Shown piece after piece: positions 25,718 through 33,765 of a DNA stretch of 64,000 nucleotides. Origin of the DNA: Chromera velia (taxonomy: Eukaryota > Sar > Chromeraceae); the NCBI GenBank assembly GCA_018398765.1, contig JAHBMJ010004668.1, forward strand, positions 1 through 64,000, given 5' to 3'. The position numbers and the translations under genes were made by a program. The notes under the pieces were generated by a model. The model ran no database searches and was not told the origin of the DNA. It saw nothing but the letters and a program-made list of their open reading frames with translations. The number at the start of each line of letters is the position of its first letter. Position 1 is the first letter of the stretch.

Positions 25718-27226
25718 TGACTGACTGACTGACTGACTGACTGACTCACTGACTGACTGACTGACTGACTGACTGACTGACTGACTGACTCACTGACTGA
25801 CTGACTGACTGACTGACTGACTGACTGACGAACTGACTTAAATCTCTGGTCCCTCATTACACCCTTCCAAGTCGCGAACATCTTCCACATTTGGTACTTT
25901 GCAAAGAAGTCCACGTTCACGATCTTTCTGTACAACTCTTGGTCGTGTTGCCACTCCTGCACACACGTATTTGTTCATTTTTGTTGTTTGATTGTGATGA
26001 AATGATGCACAACAGAACAGAGGCTCATCTGTGTTATTGTCAGTACACCTTATCGTTCTTATGAGTTTGGAGGCACGTAATTAGTTCGGCCAGAAAAAAA
26101 GGCACACCCAAAAAAATGCAGTTATGATGGAAGCTAACGAGATGCCCAACTCTTCAATGCATGCACTCGCACTCTTCCTGATCTAACTCCAGTCATCAAT
26201 TAATGTCAAGAGCAAAATCGCCCACTGAAAGAATGCCTCCAAAAGAAGTTACACACGCACAGTTCTGAAGCAAAGAACTCGACCAGCAGGGGCTTCCGAG
26301 ACATGAACGACGAGAGAGAGCAGAAAACAGTAGTAGATGAGAACAAAAAGAAAAAAAGATCTGAGTGCACGAACAACTATTGACTGACTGACTGACTGAC
26401 TGACTGACTGACTGACTGACTGACTGACTGACAGACGGACCTGCAGGGTTATAAATTCCACCTCCCCTTGATGGTAGTGGGTCACTCCTCTGATGCTGAT
26501 CGTCAGGTAGTCCTGTTCTCTGATCCGACTGAAAGGAACTATCTGGTATTCATAAGGCCCCAACCGGTTCATGTAACAGAACTCTTCAGTCAGGCTTTCA
26601 TGATTCAAAATAAATTCAACGAAATCAGCAGGGTCGATCCATGTAGCGTCCCCTCCTCTCCCACTCGCACCGCCCTCTCGTTCCTCACCCCTGTCTCCTG
26701 CCCCCGACACCATCGCACCAAAGGGAAGACTCGCAAGTTGACGAGCGGGAGGCAACCCCATGGACCCCAAAGCTTCCCCTGCCCCTGCCCCCACAGTACC
26801 AAAGGCGGCGTCGGGACTGCCCCCCGTCCCTGGAGGTCCTTTGCCCTGTGTGTTTGAGAGCCCCCTCAGAGGAAGGGGGACCACGTTCGTGTGGGGAAGG
26901 ACGACCGTGGAACCTGGACGATTGTGGGGATTCACAGGGGACGGACTGCGTTCTGTGGGGTGCAAGAATCCACCTGCCGTGGAGCCGAAGGTAGTTCCTG
27001 CACGTGACTTGACCTGCGGTCTTGCGTGGGCGTGTGCCGAAGCAAAAGGGTGAGTTGGGTGCGGGCTCTGTCCCCCCTTAGGCCTCGTCGGACTGCTCCC
27101 CCCACTCAGAAGGTTGGTTGATGCATTCATGGGAGGCGAGGCCACCAGAGGGTGAATGGTGAGTCCCTGGCGGTACAGTCGACTCCGAAGGTCGATGGTG
27201 TCGGTCTTGCGAGACCCCTCTGCCAT
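2620..27226 (-). CDS. Axonemal dynein heavy chain, single-headed inner-arm type (44 exons, complete)
   Basis: Microtubule motor of the flagellar axoneme; ATP hydrolysis drives minus-end-directed sliding. Exons, 5' to 3': 27226-26441, 25956-25838, 25272-25059, 24809-24632, 24348-24150, 23877-23649, 23440-22784, 22582-22448, 22318-21803, 21564-21411, 21089-20968, 20727-20625, 20431-20260, 19898-19829, 19591-19355, 19175-18749, 18461-18202, 17989-17913, 17679-17511, 17313-17074, 16848-16699, 16522-16410, 16112-16039, 15838-15762, 15493-15210, 14933-14759, 14433-14127, 13860-13508, 13287-12469, 12169-11834, 11561-11128, 10689-10503, 10189-9077, 8820-8716, 8393-8289, 7995-7642, 7375-6617, 6312-5725, 5458-5204, 4935-4757, 4462-4159, 3765-3494, 3250-3021, 2723-2620. 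They sum to 12741 nt (4246 residues plus stop), usual for the family, and every junction keeps phase. P-loops: GPAGTGKT (about 1571), GPTTGGKT (1852), GQTGIGKT (2210), GVGGSGKQ (2563). The N-terminal motif (YMNR...[10 protein letters not shown]) and the C-terminus (TTGHSTNFV...) place it in the DNAH1/3/6/7/12 group, perhaps nearest DNAH6. The start at MAEGSRK is the best candidate; an in-frame ATG lies 24 nt upstream, with a ctgcag acceptor-like site between them. The donor of exon 42 (3494) is the least certain boundary. Intron 37 is GC-AG. Confidence 0.95.
2941..3020. repeat. ACAG/CTGT tetranucleotide array in dynein intron 43
   Basis: About 80 bases of imperfect ACAG repeat. On the coding (minus) strand it reads GTCT repeats that begin at the splice donor itself. 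Confidence 0.95.
3876..4130. repeat. ATTC/ACTC tetranucleotide array in dynein intron 41
   Basis: About 255 bases of mixed CATT, CACT and CTTT tetranucleotide units. It starts roughly 30 nt inside the donor of intron 41 on the coding strand. Confidence 0.95.
5204..8820 (-). other. Dynein AAA5-AAA6 (exons 34-39)
   Basis: Exon 34 reads [12 protein letters not shown], exon 36 [12 protein letters not shown], exon 37 SEGNILDD...LI, exon 38 [10 protein letters not shown]...LQNCHLA, exon 39 [17 protein letters not shown]. All are standard blocks in standard order. Exon 37 ends at 6617 and is followed by gcgagt, so intron 37 (6313-6616) is of the GC-AG class; only this donor keeps the frame into exon 38. 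Confidence 0.93.
9077..10189 (-). other. Dynein stalk and microtubule-binding domain plus start of AAA5 (exon 33)
   Basis: One exon of 371 residues, the largest of the motor. It encodes the first stalk helix (heptad-rich, [10 protein letters not shown]), the microtubule-binding tip around [17 protein letters not shown], and the second helix ([16 protein letters not shown]). The conserved [12 protein letters not shown] lies between the first helix and the tip. Its 3' part enters AAA5. Confidence 0.93.
10503..12169 (-). other. Dynein AAA4 (exons 30-32)
   Basis: Exon 30 has [13 protein letters not shown], exon 31 the stretch VFLMTDNQI followed by [12 protein letters not shown], and exon 32 the run into the stalk ([15 protein letters not shown]). 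These match the standard order AAA4 then stalk. Confidence 0.92.
12469..13860 (-). other. Dynein AAA3 (exons 28-29)
   Basis: Exon 29 (273 residues) holds GQTGIGKT, the VDDVNMP Walker-B-like stretch and the block [11 protein letters not shown]...APPGGGR. Exon 28 supplies the preceding small domain. Both Walker motifs look competent for nucleotide binding. Confidence 0.93.
14127..16112 (-). other. Dynein AAA2 (exons 23-27)
   Basis: Exon 25 carries GPTTGGKT; the exon 26 region reads [19 protein letters not shown], a block shared by all axonemal heavy chains; exon 27 begins with [16 protein letters not shown]. Several introns here are short and carry tetranucleotide repeats, notably the intron between exons 25 and 26 (14934-15209). 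Confidence 0.93.
15097..15200. repeat. TCAC and ATCA tetranucleotide arrays in dynein intron 25
   Basis: TCAC/CTCA-type units (about 15097-15168) grade into GATC/ATCA-type units (15165-15200), close to the donor of intron 25 on the minus strand. Confidence 0.9.
16410..17679 (-). other. Dynein AAA1, the main ATPase module (exons 19-22)
   Basis: Exon 19 carries the Walker [11 protein letters not shown]; exon 20 carries the Walker B region [11 protein letters not shown] and the sensor stretch [11 protein letters not shown]; exon 21 starts [12 protein letters not shown]; exon 22 starts [11 protein letters not shown]. These are the most conserved dynein blocks and they confirm both identity and splicing. 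All catalytic residues expected for the main ATP site are present. Confidence 0.95.
17913..20431 (-). other. Dynein linker (exons 13-18) with a Lys/Glu-rich insertion
   Basis: The linker is the mechanical element that swings across the AAA ring. Exon 13 has the family hallmark FQETLDEWL...[12 protein letters not shown]; exons 15-18 continue to [18 protein letters not shown] just before AAA1. Within exon 16 (about residues 1351-1407; 18846-19016) a run dominated by Lys and Glu interrupts an otherwise conserved segment between a WLEYP-like stretch and [15 protein letters not shown]. The flanks are in the same exon and frame, so this is a genuine insertion in the predicted protein rather than retained intron. 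Confidence 0.88.
19776..19813. repeat. TC dinucleotide run in dynein intron 14
   Basis: Perfect or near-perfect TC repeat of about 36 bases; on the coding strand it is a purine run just downstream of the exon 14 donor. Confidence 0.95.
20742..20801. repeat. CATT/CATC array in dynein intron 11
   Basis: CATT units pass into CATC units over about 60 bases, close to the acceptor of exon 12 on the minus strand. Confidence 0.93.
25618..25831. repeat. CTGA/CTGG tetranucleotide array in dynein intron 2
   Basis: More than 200 bases of CTGA repeats with a central CTGG block (about 25681-25712). On the coding strand it is a GTCA array starting near the exon 2 donor. Because it is stop-free it creates a false open frame of Ser-Val-Ser-Gln repeats. 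Confidence 0.95.
26380..26431. repeat. CTGA array in dynein intron 1
   Basis: About 50 bases of CTGA repeat abutting the exon 1 donor (26440). It is the same unit as the intron 2 array. Confidence 0.95.
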
Positions 27227-28325
27227 CTTGACTGCAGGGACCAGTCGCACTCACTCAGTCACTTGTGTTCTTTGTCAAGATCTAGATTGCACACAGGCTT
27301 TAAGACAGGAGTTAAAGATGTGCCGTACTCAGTCAGACTTCTCCTCACTGCAGCTCCTCCACAGGAAGGCACACGTCATTCAACACCTGCAGAACTTTCG
27401 CTTTGGTCGCACGGATAGATGATGAAAATGAACAGCTTTCTGTGTGCATGGCTGAAGCGCGACGGTTTACAGACGTGTAATGTACGTACCAGAATTGCAG
27501 CATTGCTATAACACGTACTGCTTTGTGTAATGAATGCATGGATCATTGTGTGTGTATATACTTTCAAGTTAATTATCATTATACGTACGTACTATAATTA
27601 ATTCTTAATTGAAAAAAATATATACATGCATGCAGACGGTGTCATACAAAAACGTACGCATCGATCCTTATCGCCTCTCCGGGCGTGTATGTATCGGTTG
27701 TGTGACAGCTAGAGCATGCATGCATGCGCTAGGGCCCAGGCATGGCCCAGGCATGAGGTACGTTTTTCGCAGCGCAGTCACTGAGCCACGACTCACGATG
27801 TTCCGGGGCCCTTTAGCTGTCGCTTGGTCACGGTTTCGCTTTCCGCGCGCGCCAAAGTTTCCGGGGTCCCCTGACCTTTGAAAAAAGCCATGCATACAGC
27901 TGACCTACAGCTCTTCCAGTCAAAAGAAAGACCTTTCGTTTTGATTGAGGAACTGTGAACGGCAGAAACTTCGACAGCGGATTTCATATGTCAGCGAAGT
28001 CCAAGGTGTCTTCGATGAATTTCCCTTCTGCTTGCAAGGTGTCGTGATTTGCTGAGATCTTTGAGTGCGAGCGCGAAGAACAGAGACTTGCACTGATGGG
28101 GAAGGAGACGTAAGCAGAGTTTCGCTTCCTCTACGCACGCCTGTTTGTGTCGAGTGAAAGCCTTTGTCTCTATTTTCTCTTAGATCTATTTGTTTGCTGC
28201 CTGCGTCGTCCCATTCTTTGACATTTGGAGGCGACAGATCGACGAAACTCCTGCCTGTCTGACTGACCACCAGGCGGATATTGCAGAGAAGGACTCCATC
28301 TCCCCTCAGCTAGACAAATATATAC
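27227..28325. promoter_or_regulatory. Shared upstream region of the divergent dynein and kinase genes
   Basis: The 1.1 kb between the two start codons contains no convincing gene. It holds a run of overlapping GCATGC palindromes at about 27715-27730, another tgcatgc near 27627, tacgtacgta near 27588, and a GC-rich ccgcgcgcgcc at about 27843. TGCATGC-type and GC-box motifs are known promoter elements in apicomplexans (AP2-type factors); their role here is inference. Both transcription starts and 5' untranslated regions must lie inside this stretch. A ctgcag site just upstream of the dynein ATG could be a 5'-UTR splice acceptor. Confidence 0.5.
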
Positions 28326-30991
28326 ATGAGCACACGGTCAAATCCCATGGCGGCAGTCCATACCGTTTCTGGGAGACGACCGCCGCATCTCTCTCAGCAG
28401 CCCTCCCCCCCCGTGTCACAGCCCCCGTCTTCCAACCACGACCATGCTTCTGCTCGGTCCACAGAGACTGCAGCTTCTGCGTCTAACTCCAGACACAGAG
28501 AAAGGGACGGACACAGAGAGGCACCTCTTCACCCTCAGCAAGAACCCCACAACCACTCCCGCCAAGCTGCCCACCACCAAAAACCCCCCACAGCAGATCC
28601 ACGAGCGGCCTCCTCTCATTCCCAAGCCCAGCCGTCTCAGTCGCAGCAGCAGCAGCCGCCGAGGCACGAACACATAGTCCCTCAAGATAGCGTCGAGATG
28701 TTCAGGGCAGTAGCCAACCCGATGCTCGACAAGGACGGTCGCGTAGCTCGGAATCGCCCTTTTACCGAGCACATCGTCTCAGCAGACTACAAGCCCTCGA
28801 TCAAGACCTCCAAAATTCGGAGGAATCAGAAGATCGAGCAGCACTACCGTCTAGAGAATATCATTCTGGGTACAGGAATTTCAGGGGCTGTGTGCACGGC
28901 TGTGCACAGAGGGACGGGTAGGAGGTATGCAGTGAAGACGCTGCAGACCCAGAACATATCCCCAAAAAAGGCCGCCATGCTGTATAACGAGATTTCCATC
29001 TATCTGAAACTTGACCATCCGAACATTGCCAAGTTGATTGACGTGTATGAGGACGAGAAGAGTGTGAAGCTTGTGATGGAATTGTGCACAGGCAGAGAGC
29101 TGTATGACCGTCTGGCAGAGAGACGGAAGTACAGTGAGAGAGACGCGGCCTTGGTGACCAAGCAGATGCTTGAAGCCATCAACTACTGCCACCGTCACAA
29201 GACATGTCACAGAGATTTGAAGTTGGAGAACTGGGTGTATGGGGATGCCTCCGAGGATGCCAAACTCAAATTGATTGATTTTGGCTTCTCGAGGATTTTC
29301 AACCCAGGGGTTCCCATGACGGCCATGCACGGCACCGTCTACTACGTTAGTCCCGAAGTACTACAGGGGTGCTACGACGAGGTGTGCGACATCTGGTCGA
29401 TCGGGGTGATTGTCTACATGCTCTTGTCGGGTTCGCCCCCGTTCAACGGGACGAACGATCACGAGATCCTCGCCAAGATCAAGAGGGGCACGTTCAGCTT
29501 TGCGGGGCCCCGATGGGCAGGGGCCTCGGATTTGGCGAAGGACTTCATCAAATTCCTCCTCGAGAGGGACCAGACGAAGCGCCCCTCTGCCGAGAGAGCG
29601 CTGAAACATCCATGGATTACCCAGTTGTTGAGGCAGAATGCCACGACTGAGAGTCCCATGATTGATGTCTCGGTGTTGCAGAATATGCGTCGGTTCTCTT
29701 TGGCCAACCACATGAAGCGTGCGGCTTTGGGTGTGCTGGCTTTGTCGATGCACACAAAGGAGTTGCAGGAATTGGAGGCCGTTTTCCAGGCAGTCGACAA
29801 GGAGGGGACGGGGACGATCACCCTGCAGTCTCTGACTGAGGCCCTTACCGAATCCCTGAAGATCCCCGAGAGTGAGGCCGCGAGGATCTTCCACGCCATC
29901 GACGTGACAGGCTCTCAGGAGATCCACTACACAGAGTTCCTTGCCTCCACTCTGCAGGTGTGTGGGTGGGTGAGCAAGGGAAAGGGAAAGGGAAAGGGGA
30001 AAGGGAAAGGGAAAGGGAAAGGGAGAGCAGACGGGCGGGCGGGCGGGTATGTGTGTATCAAATCAAAATGGGGGTCTTTCTCCCGCCAACAATTTTCTTT
30101 TCTTGTGCATGTGCGCGTGTGTGTGTATGTGTATGTGTATGTGTCTGTGTCTGTCTGTTCATTTCCTTCATTCCTGCTTTCCCAAGTTCCCTTTCGATGC
30201 CAGGATATTGATGTCTTTCCCCTTCAGTTCCTCTCTCAAACTTCTTCTCCTGCCTGTTTGTTTCGTGTATATACTTTGTTGTTTCGACCACTGACGTGGT
30301 GTCTCTCTGTCTGCTTGTCTGTCTGTCTGTTTGTCTCTCTATCTCCCACACACATGCAGGCCAAATTCGTTCTTCACGAGAAGTTGATCAGAGAAGCCTT
30401 CCAGCGTTTCGACTCTGACCTGAACGGTTACATCTCTGCCGACTCTCTGAAGGCCGTGCTGGGAGACGAGTACAACGGTGCGAAGATCGAGGAAATGATG
30501 AGGATGTGCGATCTGAAAGGCGAGGGACGAATCGACTTTGATGAGTTCCTCGCGGCTCTGACGAGCGACGAGGTGATCACTCTGGGAATAGACCAGGACT
30601 TTGATGACTTCTGTTCTCCGGTCTGTGGGTTCGGGTTTGGGTGCTTTGTGGATTTCAGATCACCTGTCTCGCTCAAATCTCTGGGGACGCAGCCTGCCTT
30701 CTTTGACTGACCTTTATGCTTCAATTTCGTCATGCAGATGGATTTTCTCTTCTGCCACGCATGAGGGCTTTTTTTGGGTGGTTCGGGTGGTACGGTTCTG
30801 CTCGTTTTTCTTCCTTTTGAAACTCTTCACTTTGTTTTTTCTTCTCTTTTTTTTACCCCGAACGTCCATCTAGGCGCCCGGGCGATTTTCTCTCTGCGGT
30901 ATGTGCTTGTCGCATGTCTGCCTAAATGATCCCGCTCTGTTTGTCTTCATGACTCTTCCGCCGAATATCTCCATTAACGTTTCAGTACTGT

Positions 30992-31053
<62 letters not shown>

Positions 31054-31056
31054 CGT

Positions 31057-31094
<38 letters not shown>

Positions 31095-31702
31095 TGCAGG
31101 ACGACGACGCTGAATTTGAGCTCGCGGGTCTGGACGCGATGATGGAGGACGCAGAGGGGGGGGAAGCCGAGGGGGACCAGCCGATCAATGCGGTGTCCAC
31201 CTCTGCCTCCGAGGCAGACACCCTCAACAGGGGGGCAGACCTCTCTCTCCTCCCTCCACCCGCAGAACTCCCCAACAGACCGGACAGGGCGGAGTTCTCC
31301 TCCACCCCCCCAGGGGGTGCCATTGTCCTCAGAGGAACCAGCGGGTTGCCTCATCTGCTGGTCAATCAGTCCTCGCCTTCCGGTATGGTGGCGCACAGCC
31401 CCAGATCCGATGCCAGCAGGCGCACAATTCGAGAGCAGATGGACGAAAGTCTCGATGTCTGCAAGCGCATCTCCTCCTCTCTGTTGGGTCTGACGAACGA
31501 GGCTCATGTTTCGTTGGACGACGCACGCCAGAGGGGGGCTCTGCCAAGGATTGCAGAGGATCGCAGTGTGACGGTTGTGCAAACTGCTGCCGATCTGCCC
31601 GCAGTGACCGAAAACCCTTGCAGTCGCTTGGCGCCCATTGCAGAGGGGGTAGGAGAGAGGCAACACTCGTCAGGCAGTTACGGTTCGGGTTCCTCTGGTT
31701 GA
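28326..31702 (+). CDS. Calcium-dependent protein kinase (CDPK) with four EF-hand-like motifs
   Basis: Ser/Thr kinase that links Ca2+ to phosphorylation, as in other alveolates and plants. Exons 28326-29957, 30360-30620 and 31100-31702 give 831 residues. Residues 1-170 are His/Gln/Pro/Ser-rich and disordered. The kinase domain (about 175-435) has the glycine loop GTGISG (182), Lys204 in AVK, HRDLKLEN with Asp297, DFG with Asp318, and YYVSPE. The junction segment (FSLANHMKRAALG) is followed by EF-hand loops at about 491, 527, 562 and 595. Loop 1 (DKEGTGTITLQS) and loop 3 (DSDLNGYISADS) end in Ser rather than Glu, and loop 2 (DVTGSQEI...) is degenerate, so probably not all sites bind Ca2+. A C-terminal extension of about 200 residues, acidic then Ser/Pro-rich, is longer than usual. 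Residue 2 is Ser, so there is no N-myristoylation site. The exon 2 end is uncertain: 30572 is also in frame. Intron 1 is stop-free and a multiple of three. The gene is head-to-head with the dynein. Confidence 0.92.
29967..30028. repeat. GGGAAA hexamer array in kinase intron 1
   Basis: About ten units of gggaaa just inside the donor of intron 1. Translated in the kinase frame it would give Lys-Gly repeats. Confidence 0.93.
30993..31094. repeat. CT then GT dinucleotide tract in kinase intron 2
   Basis: A CT run followed by a long GT/GC run ending at the ttgcag acceptor of exon 3. The tract takes the place of the polypyrimidine tract expected there. Confidence 0.93.
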
Positions 31703-33765
31703 ACACATGAATGTGTGACTGCAGAGGAACATGGAGAGAAAAGAACAGAAAGAGTCTCGAACGTGTGGGGGGATGGTAGAGGGTGGGTGGGTGTGTTTTG
31801 AGAAAGAAAGCGGAAAGGAGTCAAGTGAGTTGTTTGGCTTGGATATCCTTTTCCTCTTCTTGTCTCAAACGCGTATCGATGCTGTTTCTTCTCTTCTACC
31901 TTGTTCTTTTCTTGGCTCTTGCTCTGATCTCTCTTCCTGTCTGTCTTTCTTCCTTTTTGGTGCATGGCAGAAGATGGGGGAGAAGGGTCGTCCATCTACC
32001 TGCCTGCCTGTATTTATCCTTCCTTCTTAGTTGACTGACTTGCTTGATGATCAATCCATCGAAGTGGCATTGCACCCGAGCATGCCGGACATGCAGTCTG
32101 TTTGCATGCATGTGCCTCTTTCTCTCCTTTCCTTCTCCTTCCTCTTTTGTCTCTTTTCCACCGCCCTCTCTGTGTGAGATGAACACACAAAGTGGTGTCT
32201 GCCTGTTAGCCTTTTAAATGCACGCATGCCCCAAAGGGAACTGAACCGAAGAGAGAGAGGACGCGTTTGGATGGAACGAATATGATTGCAAGGGGCCAAA
32301 TCGAAGGGGGGCGTTCCTTCCAACGATCGTTCAGTGTCACTCTCCGTCTCTCTTTGCCGTCTCTCTCTGTCTCTGTCTCTCCCTTCTGCGCTTATGTGCA
32401 TCAGTGTATGATTTTTTCTCCACCGTAGTTAGAACGAACGTCTGCATGTCAAGGGGAGAGGGAGGAAATTCTGCAGGCAGCGAAGGGAGGGCACAAGAAG
32501 AGGGGAAAGAAGCAAAAAATGTCTTTTGTTTCTCTACCTCTCGATCGATCTGGCGGTCTTTCTTTTAAGTGTCCGTGTCCCTCCAGCGCCTGTGCGTCTG
32601 TCTGTCTCTCTAAATTTAATCTGAACGAAGGCCCCTCCCCTCCCCTCCCCTCCTCCAACGGTCCAGTTGCAGCGACTGTTGTCGGCTCCGGGCAGCACCA
32701 GAAAGAAGCCTGGGCTGGCATCAATGCGGAGAGAATTCATAGACAGACAGAAAACGGGAAGGAAGGAAGGATAGAAGGGCTGGGTCTGCACGTCTGTTGG
32801 TCTCGTTGAGAGACCTCAGACAAACGAAACGAAGGTGCATGGAAAGAAGAAAAGCGGATCGAGCTCTAATTAATTGTTCTTGTCGCATAGATCGATTGCA
32901 CTGTGCGACCGTATTCAGTCAAACGGTATGCATCTCTAAGCTGTTGCCGTCTCGATTTCTCTCCCCCTCTCTTGCCTCCTTCTGCTCTTCCTCCTTCTGT
33001 CTTCCCTGGAGTTCCCACTCTCTCCCTCCTCCTGAATAAGCTCAGTTGCTCAGTCAGGCTCGTGTCGCATGCCTGCATGGGCCTTCCTCTTCTTCTTCTT
33101 CTTCTTCCTCCACTTGCAGCCGTCGGCCTCCCTCCATCTGGCTTCTTTCTTTCTTTTTTTCTTGTGTAACAAGAGAGAATGGACACAAGAGAAAGAACAG
33201 ACAGACCGAGAGGACGTCTCCGGCTTGCAAGCCTTGCTGGTTGCGTTGATTCAAAGAAGCAGAGAAAAATTTAAAAGCACAGAGGAGCCCGCTAGGAATC
33301 TAGGAGCTCCGAACTGCCGGCGTGTACGTGCCTGTGTAAGCAAACGAGTGAGTCCGAGCGTAAGCGCTTGTTCGCATGCATGATTACTTGCGTGAGTGCC
33401 TTCATGGTTGTTTCTCTGACTTCTTCAATGACCGACTGACTGTTTCATGTCACTGTCCGTGTTTGTTGTTGTGTAGCTGTGGATCAGAGAGCGCTTGTCT
33501 GGGTCGCACCGCGCAGCAACTCACCTTTTCCTGCCCCCCGGCCGTTACCCTCCATGCCGTGTCCGTCACCTTCGCTCGACGTGCATGACGACAGGAGGGT
33601 TGCGGAAAGGAACTGATCTATCATGCAGATTCAGTTGATGCCTGCCTCTCTTTCTCTGACAGGAAAAGCGAGGCTTGGAAAATCGAAAAAGGGGTGGATA
33701 GAAGAAAAGCGGAAAGCAAAATAAGCGAAGAGAGGAAAAGGGAGTCCTCTGCCGTGTGACTCAAC
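31703..33765. other. Gene-poor spacer downstream of the kinase
   Basis: I see no exon or RNA gene. The strand shown is rich in CT and in tctctgtctg-like sequence. The first few hundred bases after the TGA should include the 3' untranslated region of the kinase. Open frames are pyrimidine-tract artefacts. Confidence 0.6.

Larger units (their letters stand above)
20625..27226 (-). other. Dynein tail region (exons 1-12, residues about 1-1137)
   Basis: The tail binds intermediate and light chains and anchors the motor on the doublet. The first 170 or so residues are Pro/Gly/Ser-rich and look disordered; conserved sequence begins near [10 protein letters not shown]. Residues about 499-575 (exon 6, 23649-23877) form a highly charged Glu/Arg-rich segment likely to be a helix or coiled coil. 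Exon 4-5 junction sequence is Gly/Ser/Thr-rich and poorly conserved. Exon 7 (219 residues) and exon 9 (172 residues) carry the long helical tail. Introns 1 and 2 hold large CTGA-type arrays. Confidence 0.85.

Noticed and set aside
25618-25831. CRISPR-like regular repeat
   Set aside because: The unit is four bases with no spacers, and the host is eukaryotic. A microsatellite.
25513-25962. Minus-strand frame with Ser-Val-Ser-Gln repeats
   Set aside because: Translation of the CTGA microsatellite in dynein intron 2; only its first 40 or so codons (25956-25838) are a true exon.
27609-27881. Small plus-strand frame of 90 codons in the dynein/kinase promoter region
   Set aside because: It is composed partly of GCATGC repeats and shows no family features or splice logic.
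30621-31099. Continuation of the kinase frame past exon 2 to the TGA near 30710
   Set aside because: It gives Cys/Phe-rich sequence unlike the acidic tail. Splicing to 31100 keeps the frame and yields a sensible acidic continuation (DDDAEFELAGLDAM).
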